Origin: Corbicula japonica
Taxonomy: Eukaryota; Mollusca; Bivalvia; Venerida; Cyrenidae
DNA length: 64,000 bases
Assembly (NCBI GenBank): GCA_038501625.1
Contig: JAZAYU010000009.1
Span: 5,756,396 to 5,820,395, forward strand
Direction of reading: 5' to 3'
Shown: positions 26,901 to 36,402 of the stretch, piece after piece
How positions within the stretch are numbered: position 1 is the stretch's first letter
Layout: the number at the start of each line of letters is the position of its first letter
The notes under the pieces: model-generated
What the model saw: the letters and a program-made list of their open reading frames with translations, nothing else
Database searches by the model: none
What the model was told of the DNA's origin: nothing
Position numbers and translations under genes: made by a program

Positions 26901-29900
26901 TCAGAATATAATCTTGGAGTTACTGCCATTAAATGTGACTGCAAGTAGCTATATATGCAATATTCATACGTGGAATGAAACTTAATTTGAAATCACTCTT
27001 TTAGGGCATTGTTGGTACATCTGCTGGTACCCTATGGTACATTAACTGGGGAGAGAGAACCAGTATAAGGCTGGTGTCCAGCCATAAGAATAAGGTAATT
27101 GATCTCAGTTTATAACATTTCAAAAGCCGGTGATAATACATGTACTTGGTTGCAGGAGTTTGAAGTTTTCATTTTCCAATTTCTTATTTATCAAGATAAA
27201 TAATGGTTCTGTTTTGTTGTATTTAATTGTTTAGGCCTGTTATATTTAGACAAACCTTTCTATTAAAAAACCCCCACAACTTTGCTTTTTAGTATGAAAT
27301 TTGAGTTTAAAAGGTTATATAGCTATGTTTGATTTTCTGTCTGTAGGTGAATGGTTTGTCACTTTGTAACAGTGAGTTGTTGGCATCGTGTGCAGATGAT
27401 GGCAGTGTGAGGTTGTTTGCTGTCAAGGATAGGGAACAAGCCCTGCAGTTCCAGGTCAAAGATCAAGTAGGTGTACATTTCCAGTCTTATTGGGTTAAAG
27501 CTTTCAGTATTAGTATAGTCCTGACATAACTCTTTACCCAATTGGACATGGCTGTTACTCACAGAAAAGAGCAAACAGTGTAGATACAGATCATCCAACA
27601 TATTGTCCTGTGAAATTATAAATCATCAAAACCAGTTATCAGTGGAGTATTACTATAGGATTTAATTTAATATTTGATGGTTTTCATATGGGTATGGAAA
27701 ACAGTTGTTTAAACAATCCAACTGTTTTTCATACTCAGATAAAAGCCATCAACTATCAAGCCATAATTACACACATTAATACTCTCATTAATACAGAAAT
27801 TATGAGAAAGATATCTGATATTATGGCTTTTTTAAATGCTGTTGGAACAGCCATGTTGGCGACTAAGTGAATGATAAAACTATATTTGAATGAACATTTT
27901 ATTAAGGGTAATAATGGTTCCTATTTCAGGCCTGTACATGTCTCAGTTTTGCACCAATGTCACCAAGAGCTAGTAACTCAGATACAGCAGCTGGTTCCCG
28001 GCAGTTACCTAACATAGTGGCAGGCTACAGTGATGGTACAGTAAGGATGTTTGATGTCAATAAAGTGGAGATGGTACTCAAAATGCACCCTCATGCTGTA
28101 GCTGTAACAGCTATCAGCTTCTCTTCTGATGGTAGGTCCAAGTGATAAATTAAATACAGAATGGAAATGCTGCTTAGATTATGCATTTAAGAATTAAATG
28201 TATTATCAAAATTATAAACATACCGGTACTCTTTCTTAAGTAAAAAGAATAACACTTGTCATTTTGAAGTGTTTTTATTTTTAATAGAAAGATACATATG
28301 AAAGGTTTAATACTGTATGTTATTATTTATTCTAAAGCTAAGTATATGGATTAGTTTGCACTTCTTAGGTCTGTGTGCTAGATGAAATTTCATAAATGTG
28401 CATTGATGCAGGATAACCAAGTAAAAAAGTTTGCAATGTACTTTGCTCATCATAAAGCTGTTTAATAGATGTTTTAATATAATCCAGTCATAGTAATAAT
28501 GTAATGTCCAGTCAGAGATTAAAAAAAAAAGATAATGTATATGTACAGGTACAATGATAATATCTGGGGGAAGTGATGGTCTCATAGCTGTAAGCAGTCC
28601 GACAACTGGCATGACAGTTCGAGTCATCACAGATCATAAAGGAGCACCTATCACCAATATAGATGTCACCAATAAACAGGTATAGGTACTTGTGCAAATT
28701 ATTTGACCCAACAGAGACTCTGTACTCTCATCAATCTTCTTATGAAATTTTCACAAAAGATGTCAGAATGCTGTAAATTGTTTTATCATAAGTATTGCCA
28801 TATTGCAACTGAAGTTTTTTTTATATCTACATGAATCTACTAATACAGGTCAAATTTTTTTTTGCTGATTGATTCCAAATTTATTGAGTTTCTTGATTAG
28901 TTGACCTTTAAATACTTGTAAAGATTTAGGCAAATTATTTCTGTCAGTGAAAAAATAGGTGACAGTAAATGAACAGCTTGTAGATTTGCTTACCTCTTAC
29001 ATAAAATTTATTTCTAACAGCCTGACCAGGATCTAGGAATCACTGCCCCCTTGCTCTGGTTGGCTACCAGTGCAGATAGGCGTGTTAGTGTTTGGAGTGC
29101 TGATTGGTCAAAGGATTTCTGTGAGCTTGTTGATTGGCTAACATTCCCCGCTCCTGCATTTGGACCTGATGGATCTGTTCTTCCAAAGAATGAACAGGTA
29201 AAGCTAATTGAAAAGGGTGAAGTTCATTTGTTCAAGATCAGTTCAAACTATTTCTTTATATTGATTCAAATGTGTAGTTGATTCCTTCGTAATGAAATCC
29301 TCTGGAAGTGAGGTATTCCCACACTTGTACTGTTGTAATTTGTAATTTAATGGATGTTCAAGATGGCATTCTTAAGTCGGCCTGGATTCTTAACAGAAAC
29401 CCCAAATACATTAAAGTTTCAAAAGAAACTCTGAATTTTATGATAGATTGGTAGTGTTAATGTAGTTTCAAATATTTAAGAAGAGATAGTGACTTCCTGA
29501 TATATGTTAAATTGTCCTTCAAAATATGTAGTAACTTAAAACTGGATTAATTAATCATTTCACTCATCGTATGATTTTAGTCACACAGCGAGTGAGTAGA
29601 TCCTGATTAGTCTACATATCAATACAGTCAGATCTGGATCTATGCTGTATGCTTCTTGGTAAAAGCACTCTAAAAGCAAAAAACATAGTAGATCCTGATC
29701 AGATCTGCAGGCTGATGTGGACATTCACTGGTTGCATTTTGGATATAAGCCATATTCCATGGACCGGAGGGTTAATATAATGCTTTGTGATATTGTTTCA
29801 GGTTGTATACAGTATGTTACCACCGAGTATTGCCAGGTTCTCTCCGGAAGAACCAGATATTATTGTGTACACTGGTTATGGCATGCAAAAGAATCTACAG

Positions 29901-31424
29901 TTCTACAGCCTCTCTCAAAGAAAGGTTCGATAGTGCATCATTCAATAATTATATTATGTACCTGAAGATAAACATTTTGTAAAGCTTTGGAAGCACTGTC
30001 TTCCGTGTTGAAAAAGTCTTTCAAAAGGTTGACATTGAACTTTGTGGTATTAAAATTGGCAATTTCACAGTGTTGTCATGTTGTTGCAAGCGTTTAGATG
30101 ACACATTTCAGATTTCAAGGCAATTTGTACAAATCACTACAAGTACAATTCACAGATACTCTGTTTTAATATCAATGATACATGTAGATTGAATTTATAG
30201 CATTTATAAATGTTATCCCTGGGTCCTCTCAGGAACAGGAAGCACTATTTCTGACAGACATTGAACTTTAACCCTTCCTCCATAGACACCTTTATTGCAT
30301 GGGAGAACAGTGTAGATCCAGATCAGCCCGCACATCTGTGCCCTCTGATCAGGATCTGCACTGTTCGCTTAATGATTATTCAGGTTATTTCTGACCAAAA
30401 TGTGACTAGTGCAGATCCTGATCAGGCGGCATGGATGTGCCGGCTGATCTGGATCTACACTGGTCACACATGCTTAAAAATGGGTATATATGGAGGAAAG
30501 GGTTAAAGATGTGATCAAGCTGGGTTCTTCAGAAAGTTTACCTAACCCTTTCCCTAAACACATACACATTTGATCGCATGGGCTACATCTGTGAAGTCAG
30601 GTCTGGACCTTCACTTTTTGCTTCCTGGTCAGAAATAATCTAATAGATTACAAGCGGAAGAGTAGATCCAGATCAGCCTGCATATCTGTGCAGTCCCAGT
30701 CTGCTTCCTGGTCAGGAATAATCTAATAAATCAGCAAGCAAACATGATAGATCCTAAACAGACTGCATAGATCTACACTGGTTGCACATGATTTAAAAGC
30801 TGTATCCATGTATTTAAGTGTTAGGACTGTTTAAATTTCAGGTGCTGAGAACTCTAGCACTCACCCACTGGTGTCAGAGTCTCGATTTGGTTGCTGATTG
30901 TCCCTTAGTGGCTCTTGGAGCAAATGGTAAGCATACTCAAGTTTTTAGTCTGGTCAGTGTGAAAACATTTGGGTAGTTTCATGTCAAGTCAACATTTGTC
31001 ATGTACTATAGGAATTTAACACTACCTTTTAGCCAGAGAAAAAATATTACATTGTCAGGCTTAGCTGAGTCGCATAACATCATAAGCTTTGACTGCCTAT
31101 GTAAATCTTTGTGACATATTAAGAAAACTGTGTAGTACATCAGTAAGAAATCAGTGTTTTTAACTGATACAAGTTAAAATAAGGACACAAACTGTTAATT
31201 GGTTTTGTTTTCAACATATTTTATCTGATGAGGGAAAAGCAACATTATATGACTTGTTGTATATTTCAGAGCGACTGCTGAAACTTCTGGATTACTATGA
31301 AGGCAGTTTTCAAGACTTTATCGGTCACAATGACAAAGTGCAGGCAGTTAAATTCTCTCCCGATGGCAAATATCTCTTCTCAGCCTCCCATGCTGAAATA
31401 TTCATATGGGAAGTGACTTTGTGA
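2961..31424 (+). CDS. WDR90: WD repeat-containing protein 90 (POC16 orthologue), complete, 40 coding exons
   Basis: WDR90/POC16 is a centriole-lumen protein of the inner scaffold, linked to the A-B microtubule junction, centriole cohesion and ciliogenesis (established for the vertebrate and algal proteins). Exons: 2961-2970, 5171-5262, 5687-5999, 6629-6799, 7393-7428, 7642-7833, 8287-8402, 9025-9174, 9704-9766, 10117-10185, 10880-10990, 11659-11804, 12365-12422, 12902-13020, 13450-13611, 14199-14323, 14659-14846, 15417-15581, 16455-16594, 17050-17311, 18073-18237, 19462-19590, 20238-20365, 21002-21219, 21726-21844, 22125-22337, 22879-22981, 23498-23619, 24462-24618, 25097-25338, 25736-25886, 26353-26552, 27005-27094, 27347-27466, 27930-28131, 28549-28679, 29021-29197, 29802-29924, 30842-30926, 31270-31424. 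All borders are AG/GT and all phases agree; the total is 5718 nt, 1905 residues plus TGA. The human protein is about 1750 residues. The start joins as MAQLWQHPYVNVFKHF, matching the family N-terminus. The weakest border is the donor at 29925 (GTTCGA). Confidence 0.95.
3174..3311. repeat. 138-bp near-perfect palindrome in WDR90 intron 1
   Basis: The arms pair outward from a CCGAG-CCGCAGG-CGAGG centre near 3240. Each arm holds GATATATTGCCGGTCTGG or its complement, then ATTTGG-type outer ends. A partial arm is also seen near 25640-25675 in another intron, so this is a repeat family, probably a hairpin MITE. Confidence 0.8.
3858..4068 (+). mobile_element. tRNA-derived SINE (molluscan V-SINE/RUDI-like)
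   Basis: Pol III box A is in TGGCCAAGTGGTTAAGG (about 3868) and a box B-like GAGTTCAAAACC at 3920. Downstream is CCTGGGGTCTTCCTCC and an AAAGCTGG block, which is widespread in molluscan SINEs (recalled, not searched). It sits in WDR90 intron 1. Exact ends are uncertain. Confidence 0.65.
4105..4255. mobile_element. Partial family-A hairpin element
   Basis: Contains TGATTCATTAGGTTA, GTGTAGATCTAGATCAG and TGGATCTAAACTGTTC, the middle and right hairpin of family A, in WDR90 intron 1. Confidence 0.5.
5319..5423 (+). other. Candidate in-frame cassette exon in WDR90 (35 codons)
   Basis: Preceded by TTTCATAG and followed by GTAGTC, 105 nt, open in the phase required between exons 2 and 3 (phase 0). 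It would insert ISEENCNVQV...EIYYADK into DUF667 at a point where known WDR90 proteins are continuous. It may be alternative, clade-specific, or a chance open stretch. Confidence 0.3.
6116..6372. mobile_element. TA-flanked TIR element (family C), copy 1
   Basis: Ends ACTCAACAAAAATAGAAACC and its complement (GGTTTCTTTTTTTGTTGAGT) face each other over about 257 bp, with TA at both borders. No coding capacity; a Tc1/mariner-type MITE by structure. Confidence 0.75.
6824..7073. mobile_element. TIR element (family C), copy 2
   Basis: Starts ATGCTCAACGAAAGAA and ends TTTCTTATTTTGCTGAGTA. It begins about 25 nt after the exon 4 donor. Interior is similar to copy 1 (shared GCATGAAACAAGTG). Confidence 0.7.
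8600..8715. mobile_element. Short family-A hairpin element
   Basis: AACAGTGTAGATCCAGATCA on the left and GATCTGGCACTACAGCATTC on the right, about 115 bp, in WDR90 intron 7. Confidence 0.5.
9184..9327. mobile_element. Hairpin MITE family B, copy 1
   Basis: TIR start GCCCAAGATCATAAAACTAA and end TTTTATGATCTTGGGC; the interior folds back through CAAATCTCAAG and CTTGAAATTTGAG. It starts 10 nt after the exon 8 donor at 9175, so the donor is at the foot of the potential hairpin. Confidence 0.85.
10330..10680 (-). repeat. Family H repeat split by a MITE
   Basis: The reverse complement of the repeat at 19905-20102, cut by the family-B hairpin at 10395-10536. Left piece has GCACTTACATTTGAGGGC; right piece has TTCAATTCTTTATTTGATGG and CATGAAATCCATGAAAATTT. 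Confidence 0.75.
10395..10536. mobile_element. Hairpin MITE family B, copy 2 (near-perfect palindrome)
   Basis: Two arms of about 68 bp meet at GGCGACTGGTCGCC. Arms share GAAACCAGTCTCAAATCTCA and ATTGGCTGAAATGG and their complements. Inserted inside family H. Confidence 0.85.
11300..11452. mobile_element. Hairpin MITE family B, copy 3 (internal duplication)
   Basis: Carries CATCTGATTGGCTGAAAT twice in the left arm and TTTCAGCCAATCAGACGCTT in the right. Outer ends are degenerate. Confidence 0.7.
13257..13401. mobile_element. Hairpin MITE family B, copy 4
   Basis: GCCCATGATCATAAAACTGG to TTTTATGATCTTGTGC with the CAAATCTCAAGCATCT/AGATGCTTGAGATTTG fold. Ends 48 nt before the exon 15 acceptor. 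Confidence 0.8.
16833..16952. mobile_element. Hairpin MITE family B, copy 5
   Basis: Arms AGATTGGAGACCAGTCTCAA and TTGAGACTGGTCTC; the centre is shortened. In WDR90 intron 19. Confidence 0.8.
17845..18025. mobile_element. Family-A hairpin element
   Basis: Two hairpin modules: TTGATCCAGATCAGCTGGCA...GATCTGGATCTACACTGG and GTGTAGATCCAGATCAGATG...TGGATTTACGCTGTTC. Ends 48 nt before exon 21. Confidence 0.7.
18545..19070. mobile_element. Family-A hairpin element interrupted by other DNA
   Basis: Left module at about 18548-18645, right module at about 19000-19070. Between them lies roughly 360 bp that includes the palindrome at 18840-18991. Confidence 0.6.
18840..18991. repeat. 152-bp palindrome, nested
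   Basis: Arms share AATGATTCTTATTTTGGTGC and AGAGCTGGCAAAT and complements; the centre is AAAGCGCTAGCGCGCTTT. A strong hairpin element placed inside a family-A copy. Confidence 0.85.
19625..19830. mobile_element. Family-A hairpin element
   Basis: Modules AATGTAGATCCAGATCTGCT...GATCAAGATCTGCATTGTTC and CCGTGCAGATGCTGATCAGA...CATCTGGATCTACACTG, in WDR90 intron 22. Confidence 0.7.
19905..20102 (+). repeat. Family H repeat, uninterrupted copy
   Basis: Runs from TTCATGGATTTTATGGGC to ATGTAAGTGCACCCAC. Reverse-complement partner of 10330-10680; a fragment also occurs near 21410-21470. Confidence 0.7.
21002..22337 (+). other. WDR90: WDR90 part 4: low-complexity Ser/Pro/Arg linker (exons 24-26)
   Basis: Residues about 1038-1220. 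The three exons are rich in Ser, Pro, Arg and Thr (for example RSTPPRPAREDSPGRIG) with no WD units. They separate the two WD40 blocks, as a disordered insert does in the vertebrate protein. Sequence similarity is low, so the exons rest on splice borders, phase and open reading. The (K)HFTQREKKHAMAQ end of exon 26 is basic. Confidence 0.85.
21870..22013. mobile_element. Hairpin MITE family B, copy 6
   Basis: GGGCCCAAAAATCATAAAAC to TTTTATGATCTTGGGC with the usual fold. Starts 26 nt after the exon 25 donor. Confidence 0.8.
23660..23905 (+). repeat. Family G repeat, copy 1
   Basis: Shares GTATGGAAAACAGTTG, ATCCAACTGTTTTTCATAC, AATACTCTCATTA-ACAGAAAT and a GCTGTTG-AACAGCCA-GTTG end with 27655-27875. 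Contains a small fold between CAGTTG and CAACTG blocks. Unrecognised; in WDR90 intron 28. Confidence 0.7.
24165..24350. mobile_element. Degenerate family-A hairpin element
   Basis: GGTGTAGATCCAGGTTAGGC, CAGATCAGGATCTTCAA and a second GTGTAGATTGAAATCAGAC...GGATCTACACATG module, in WDR90 intron 28. Confidence 0.55.
26073..26219. mobile_element. Hairpin MITE family B, copy 7 (near-perfect)
   Basis: GAAGGTTATAAAACTGAG to CTCAGTTTTATAACCTTGGG around GGCAACTGGTCGCC. Closely like copy 2. Confidence 0.85.
27655..27875 (+). repeat. Family G repeat, copy 2
   Basis: Second copy of the 23660-23905 repeat, in intron 34 of WDR90, shorter by an internal deletion. A half family-A hairpin lies just before it (about 27540-27605). 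Confidence 0.7.
29575..29775. mobile_element. Degenerate family-A hairpin element
   Basis: AGTAGATCCTGATTAGTC...AGATCTGGATCTATGCTG and AGTAGATCCTGATCAGATC modules. Ends about 30 nt before exon 38. Confidence 0.55.
30268..30506. mobile_element. Full family-A MITE with TTAA borders
   Basis: TTAACCC-TTCCTCCATAGA at the left and TATATGGAGGAAAGGGTTAA at the right. Two hairpin modules sit inside. In WDR90 intron 38. Confidence 0.9.
30544..30830. mobile_element. Old family-A MITE
   Basis: Begins TAACCCTTTCCCTAAACACA; has two decayed GTAGATCCAGATCAGCC modules and ends before exon 39 with no clear terminal repeat. Confidence 0.55.
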
Positions 31425-31473
31425 TAGAATGACAACATTCTCAAAGAACTTATAGCTGATGATATTTTTAAAA

Positions 31474-31479
31474 AATAAA
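31474..31479 (+). terminator. Poly(A) signal of WDR90
   Basis: AATAAA, 50 nt after the WDR90 stop codon, in an AT-rich tract; a second AATAAA is at 31770-31775. Choice between them cannot be made from sequence. Confidence 0.5.
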
Positions 31480-31920
31480 TTTTAAAAATTTTATTCCCAA
31501 CCTGTTCAGGATTTGAAAATGTCCCAAACACAGATTGCGGACTGCTTCTCGAAGAAATGTATAAATGGGATCAATATAAGATAGTTTTGAGTTGAACTTG
31601 GTTGTCCATTCATTCAACAACTGAATAGAATTAGGCGATGCTTTGCTGGTATAAAAAACTTTTCCATTTAGTTGGAAAAATGGATCAAAGCGTACAATTT
31701 ATTTTAAAATGACCAAATAGTGGTATGCATATTAGTATTTGAAGTAAAGATTTGATGCATTTATTGGACAATAAAGGAATGAGATAAAGTAAAACTGTGA
31801 TAATGTAAATAGTTTTGTGTATTTTGCCACATTTTGATGTTAATTTTTATCTGGGACTTGTTATTGAAATCCAGGAGAAAATGGTGAAATGGTAGATGGC
31901 AATGTATGTAAGCTTCAAGC

Positions 31921-32149
31921 TTATCCCTTTCCTCCATAGACACACCTTTATTGCGTGGGCAAACAGTGTAGATCCAGATCAGCCGGCACATTCGTGCCAT
32001 CTGATCAGGATCTGCACTGTTCACCTTTTGATTCATAAGGTTATTTCTGACAAAATTCAGCCAGTGCAGATCCTGATCCTTGCGGTCTGATCTGAATCTA
32101 CACTGGTTGCACATGCGTAAAAATGCATATTTATGGAGGAAAGGGTTAT
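31921..32149. mobile_element. Full family-A MITE
   Basis: TTATCCCTTTCCTCCATAGA to TTTATGGAGGAAAGGGTTA with both hairpins; the left TTAA is changed to TTAT. Confidence 0.9.
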
Positions 32150-32287
32150 ATTGAGGGAGTTCAATCATCAACTAAAGTAACTATAGTTGAAGCATGAACA
32201 CTGATTAGTCAATCTATATTTAGTAAGGTTTCTCATGTTTTGTTCTCATAGAAGAAGTAACACTACAGACTACAGAGGTTCTCAAAT

Positions 32288-32352
32288 GCTGAAGGTTATA
32301 AAACTGAGTTTGTGAGACTGGTTTCCATGCTCAGTTTTATAACATTGGGCAC
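32288..32352. mobile_element. Truncated family-B MITE
   Basis: Only the outer TIRs remain: GCTGAAGGTTATAAAACTGA and CTCAGTTTTATAACATTGGG, with the centre deleted. Confidence 0.75.
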
Positions 32353-32850
32353 AAATGTCAACTTTGGTTTGCCCACTGATTGATCGTGATTGGGAATCAG
32401 AATACCTCTGTGTTGTTTTCTCACCTCCTATGAAGAGCACACTTACAAATGTAAGTTGGACTAATCTATATTTTTGCTTCGACCATAGTTACTTTTGATG
32501 TTGATTGTACTCTTCAACTGATCCGTAAAAGTTGGTTTTAGTTTTGTAGTTAAAAAGCTATTTAGTTATCTTGCCTATAGTTGATACATACATTGGTAGT
32601 CTTTGGATATCATTAAAGTTTAGTCATTTATTTATTTATATCAATGCAGTTGGATCAACAGAGGCATACCATTTAACACTGATTTACTTTAATACATATA
32701 TTTTAAATGAGGAATTGTACAACTGATGTACATGTAAAAAGAAAGTAAAACTGTTACATTGTGTAATTCCTAAAACTGTGTAAATGGTTATTTATCAGTA
32801 CACAAGACATTTTAGGTTAGGCAATTCATTTAAGGTTTGTTCCTGCATCT

Positions 32851-33090
32851 AAACCCTTTCCTCTATATATACACTTTTTACCTCCGGTGCACAGTGTTTA
32901 TCCAGATCAGCCAGCACATCTTTGTCATCTGGATCTGCATTGTTCACTTATTGGTTAGAAATGACCAAATAAGCAAAAAAAGCTGCCCTGTAGATCCTGA
33001 TCAGATGGGGCGGATGTGCCAGCTGATTTGTATCCACACTGTTCGCCTACACTATTTAAGTGTATATATATATATCGAGGAAAGGGATAA
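32851..33090. mobile_element. Full family-A MITE
   Basis: Starts AAACCCTTTCCTCTATATA and ends ATATCGAGGAAAGGGATAA, both TTAA borders mutated; both hairpins visible. Confidence 0.85.
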
Positions 33091-33516
33091 CCGTAAAAAA
33101 ACGTCATATTCTTTCCTTTTACAAAATTGCCACTGTAATGAAATAAAATTAAACACTGTAAATATATCACTTGTATGTATCCTGTCAAATTTATTTCCGT
33201 CCAGACTTTTTTGTAATATTTATTAATGTTTACAAATAAGGATGCCTTGAATAATGTGCTAATAAAACAACAAAAAATGTTATTGTTTCTTGTTAAATTT
33301 GTTCAAAATTATATTGATCAATTAATTGATAGATGTTGAATTATATTCCGTGATCTCAAGAACTTTAATGACAGATAGATTTGAAAGGGCCTAGGAGTCT
33401 GGAAAGACACAAAAAATAGTTATAGGTATTGTCATTTGCATATTAAGTAAATAGTACCCAATCTCAGCCATCCAAAGTAACTTGTTCAACTGTCCAATAA
33501 ACGGAGCTGGGTTTCA

Positions 33517-34260
33517 ATGGGCGAGTCAGTGGGAAGTTTTGGGTATAGAGCTGGAAAAATCGATGATGTAGATGAGTTACCTCCATCTTCTGTTGCAGTA
33601 GAAACCTGCAAAAGTCATCACTTTGTAGCCAGTTTTCTTCAAATTACTTGTACTCATTTGGAGCAGTCACCAATGTGATTATTTTACTCTTATTTAGAAA
33701 GGAACAATGCTTCAAAAAAGTCCATCAAATATACAAAACAAGGAAATTTTATCAAGGTTGAATTTTAAAGGCTGTTACCCCTATTTATTAGCCATTTACT
33801 TGTGTTGCTGATCGAAGCTGGATGTGAACCAAATTTGAATAAGGTAAGCTGATCTGTAGAAAGGAAATTGCATACGTCAAAGCCCTATAATTGTTGAGAT
33901 GAAAATTTTTTGTTGAGATAAACAATTTTTTGTCAATGGACGCAAGGGTGGGGGCTAGGTAATAGATATGTTTTTATTTACTTGTCCAATCTGTTTGGTT
34001 GAAAAAACCTAAACTTATTGTGCAAATAGACGTTGTGACTTAAATTGGTGTAGGTGTGATTTATGAAATGTTAGCTATTGAACATGTTTATGGTTTTTCC
34101 ACACTATAGGAATATGGTCATAATGATTGTACTGATCTACTTACCAAATCTATGCTGCTCATTAATGCCGACTCGACAGGGACTCGAGTTACACGGTGAT
34201 CTTGAGGCTGTTTCCTACACCAAGGACATTATTCTACAGCTGCTTGAATTATCGGGCAGG
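33517..34260 (+). pseudogene. Ankyrin-repeat gene remnant, three exon-like pieces
   Basis: Piece 1: ATG at 33517 opens 53 codons (MGESVGSFGYRAGKIDDVDE...) to TGA at 33678. Piece 2 (33698-33843, bounded by TTTAG and GTAAGC) reads LSRLNFKGCYPYLLA in one frame and HLLVLLIEAGCEPNLNK in another. Together they look like an ankyrin unit broken by a one-base shift. Piece 3 (from 34110 after ACTATAG) reads EYGHNDCTDLLTKSMLLINA to a TGA, then LHGDLEAVSYTKDIILQLLE in another frame, and meets the repeat array at 34260-34288. The parent gene is not recognised. Inference: a decayed or disrupted gene. Confidence 0.35.
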
Positions 34261-34287
34261 TTACTTAACCCTTTCCTCCATATATAT

Positions 34288-35290
34288 AGAGAGAGAGATA
34301 GACAGAGACAGAGACAATGACAGAGACAGAGAGAGAAAGAAAGAAAGAAAGAGAGCGAGTCATGCTCAAAGAAAAAAAAAGTAGTCCTTGTAGGAACCGA
34401 ACCAACGACCGTCAAGTCGACAGATTACAGGTAAGCAGCTCTAACCACTCGGCCACTCACACTTTCAAATGAACGACAATAATTTTTACGGTATTATACA
34501 AAACAAAGGTTATAAAGGTTATGTCCATGTACTTCCGGAATTAGAAATTGGTTTAGTATCTCTGTTTTGAGTCCGGTTATAAGTCCGAGGGGCTTATAAC
34601 CGTGCTTACCATAGTTAATTTTCAACTACGGGAGTACACGGGAATAAACGGTCTTTGATTTCATTTGTATAATATCGTTTTAATAAACATTTTTTCACAG
34701 AAGAGTCGGTGGCCAAGTGGTTAGAGTCGCGGACCAGCGCAACAGACGAACGGACTAGCGTTTGTTCGAATCCTACATAGGACACTTTTTATTTACTTTT
34801 TATGCAATGCTCTTTCGCTCGCATTCCTTTTTTATTTTGTATTTGAAAACAATAGACGATCATAAACATATCATTTATCAAACAGCTAACGATTTTTTTA
34901 TAACCCTACATAATTTATTTCGAAAAAAGTTTCGATTTGGATTTGGATGATTTTTCCTGAAGAAATACTAATTTTTATATCACATACTGACAGTTTGAGA
35001 TTAAAAAGATTTAAATACAAATACAACCAATCCCCTCTCCAACTCTTTTCATTTTCTTTGCAAACAGTCGTCAAGTTCCAACTTGAGAAGCTACATGCGC
35101 AGTGAAGTAGTCAACGTGTTGTTTAACGATAACAGAATTTGAGTTTACAACTTGAAAATGGAACTTTTCCAAGTTCTGTGTTAACAAATTAGATCTCCTT
35201 CTGAAATCGCGAAATAAGTACACAAGAGAATAACCAAATATGTTCACACAATCTATATAATATATCTATTAAAATGTCAAATAATTAACA

Positions 35291-35292
<2 letters not shown>
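34288..35292. repeat. Family D unit 1
   Basis: Impure GA tract at 34288-34352; minus tRNA-like block about 34389-34463; plus block about 34703-34775 with box B variant TTTGTTCGAATCC. The left edge abuts the left end of a family-A MITE (TTAACCCTTTCCTCCATATA). Confidence 0.8.
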
Positions 35293-35367
<75 letters not shown>

Positions 35368-36070
35368 GTCATGCTTAAGAAAAAAAAGGAGTCTTGGTAG
35401 GAACCGAACCAACTACCGTCAAGTCGACAGATTACAGGTAAGCAGCTCTTACCACTCGGCCACTCACACTTTCAAATCATCGTCAATAATTTTACGGTAT
35501 TATACAAAATAAAGGTTATAAAGGTTATGTCCATGTACTTCCGGAATTAGAAATTGGTTTAGTATCTCTGTTTTGAGTCCGGTTATAAGTCCGAGGGGCT
35601 TATAACCGTGCGTACCAAAGTTAATTTTCAACTACGGGAATACACGGGAATAAACGGTCTTTGATTTCATTTGTGTAATATCGTTTTAATAAACACGTTT
35701 TCACAAAAGAGTCGGTGGCCAAGTGGTTAGAGTCGCGGACCAGCGCAACAGACGAACGGACTAGCGTTAGTTCGAATCCTACATACAACACTTTTTATTT
35801 ACTTTTTATGCAATGCTCTTTCGCTCGCATTCCTTTTTTATTTTATATTTGAAAACAATAGACGATCATAAACATATCATATATCAAACAGCTAACGACT
35901 TTTTATAACCCTACATAATTTATTTTGTAAAAAGTTTCGATTTGGATTTGGATGATTTTTCCTGAAGAAATACTAATTTTTATATCACATACTGACAGTT
36001 TGAGATTAAAAAGATTTAAATACAAAAACAACGAATCCCCTCTCCAACTCTTTTGATTTTCTTTTCAAAC
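35293..36070. repeat. Family D unit 2 (3' truncated)
   Basis: Pure (GA)n at 35293-35361; minus block about 35396-35470; plus block about 35709-35784. It stops at 36070, where palindromic GGCCCAACGTTGGGCC DNA begins. Confidence 0.8.
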
Positions 36071-36402
36071 ACCAGATAGCATGCTGACGTTGGCCCAACA
36101 TTGGGCCAATGTCGTCAGTTACGTCCGCCCAATGTTGGCATTTGACGTTGGCCCAATGTAAGTTTGCTCATCGGCCCAACGTTGGGCCAACACGTTGGCT
36201 CAACGTTGGGCCAACGTCGCAATGTCGGCTTTGTTCAGTTTGCCCAACGTTGGGCCAACATTGGGATTTCAACACAATTTTGCCAACGTTGGCCCAACAT
36301 TGGCCCAACATAAGAAAATTTAAATTTACGTTGGCCCAATGTTGGCCCAACGTTAGAAATCCTTTACGTTCGATTGGAATAATATTTTCTTTACACTGTG
36401 CC
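36071..36402. repeat. Palindromic minisatellite, GGCCCAACGTTGGGCC type
   Basis: At least a dozen variants of TTGGGCCAACGTTGGCCCAA in mixed order and orientation. Because the motif is its own complement, both strands give similar Trp-Pro-Asn-Val-Gly-rich open frames. Not a gene. Confidence 0.85.

Larger units (their letters stand above)
22879..31424 (+). other. WDR90: WDR90 part 5: second WD40 repeat block and C-terminus (exons 27-40)
   Basis: Residues about 1221-1905. It opens with VRLKSIIGYNGNARNNMVWH, a WDR90 hallmark. WD units include GSQICIWDL, CSIVVWSTLNY, GKVAAWDTN, GKSLRVWSV, DDGSVRLFAV, DGTVRMFDV, DRRVSVWSADW and the terminal AEIFIWEV. LDGAVVSVAFDEAMDM and KMHPHAVAVTAISFS are also family landmarks. 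Stop TGA is at 31422-31424. AATAAA at 31474-31479 and again at 31770 are candidate poly(A) signals. Confidence 0.93.
31425..33516. other. Intergenic region after WDR90
   Basis: Contains WDR90 poly(A) signals, two full family-A MITEs and a truncated family-B element. The rest is AT-rich sequence in which I see nothing. Confidence 0.6.

Noticed and set aside
27347..27529. Short plus-strand frames inside 5584-31424 read as separate genes
   Set aside because: They are WDR90 exons running into introns.
29717..32171. Open frames on both strands with DPDQPAH- or DPDQ-type peptides
   Set aside because: The peptide is the translation of the family-A repeat core and recurs wherever the MITE lies.
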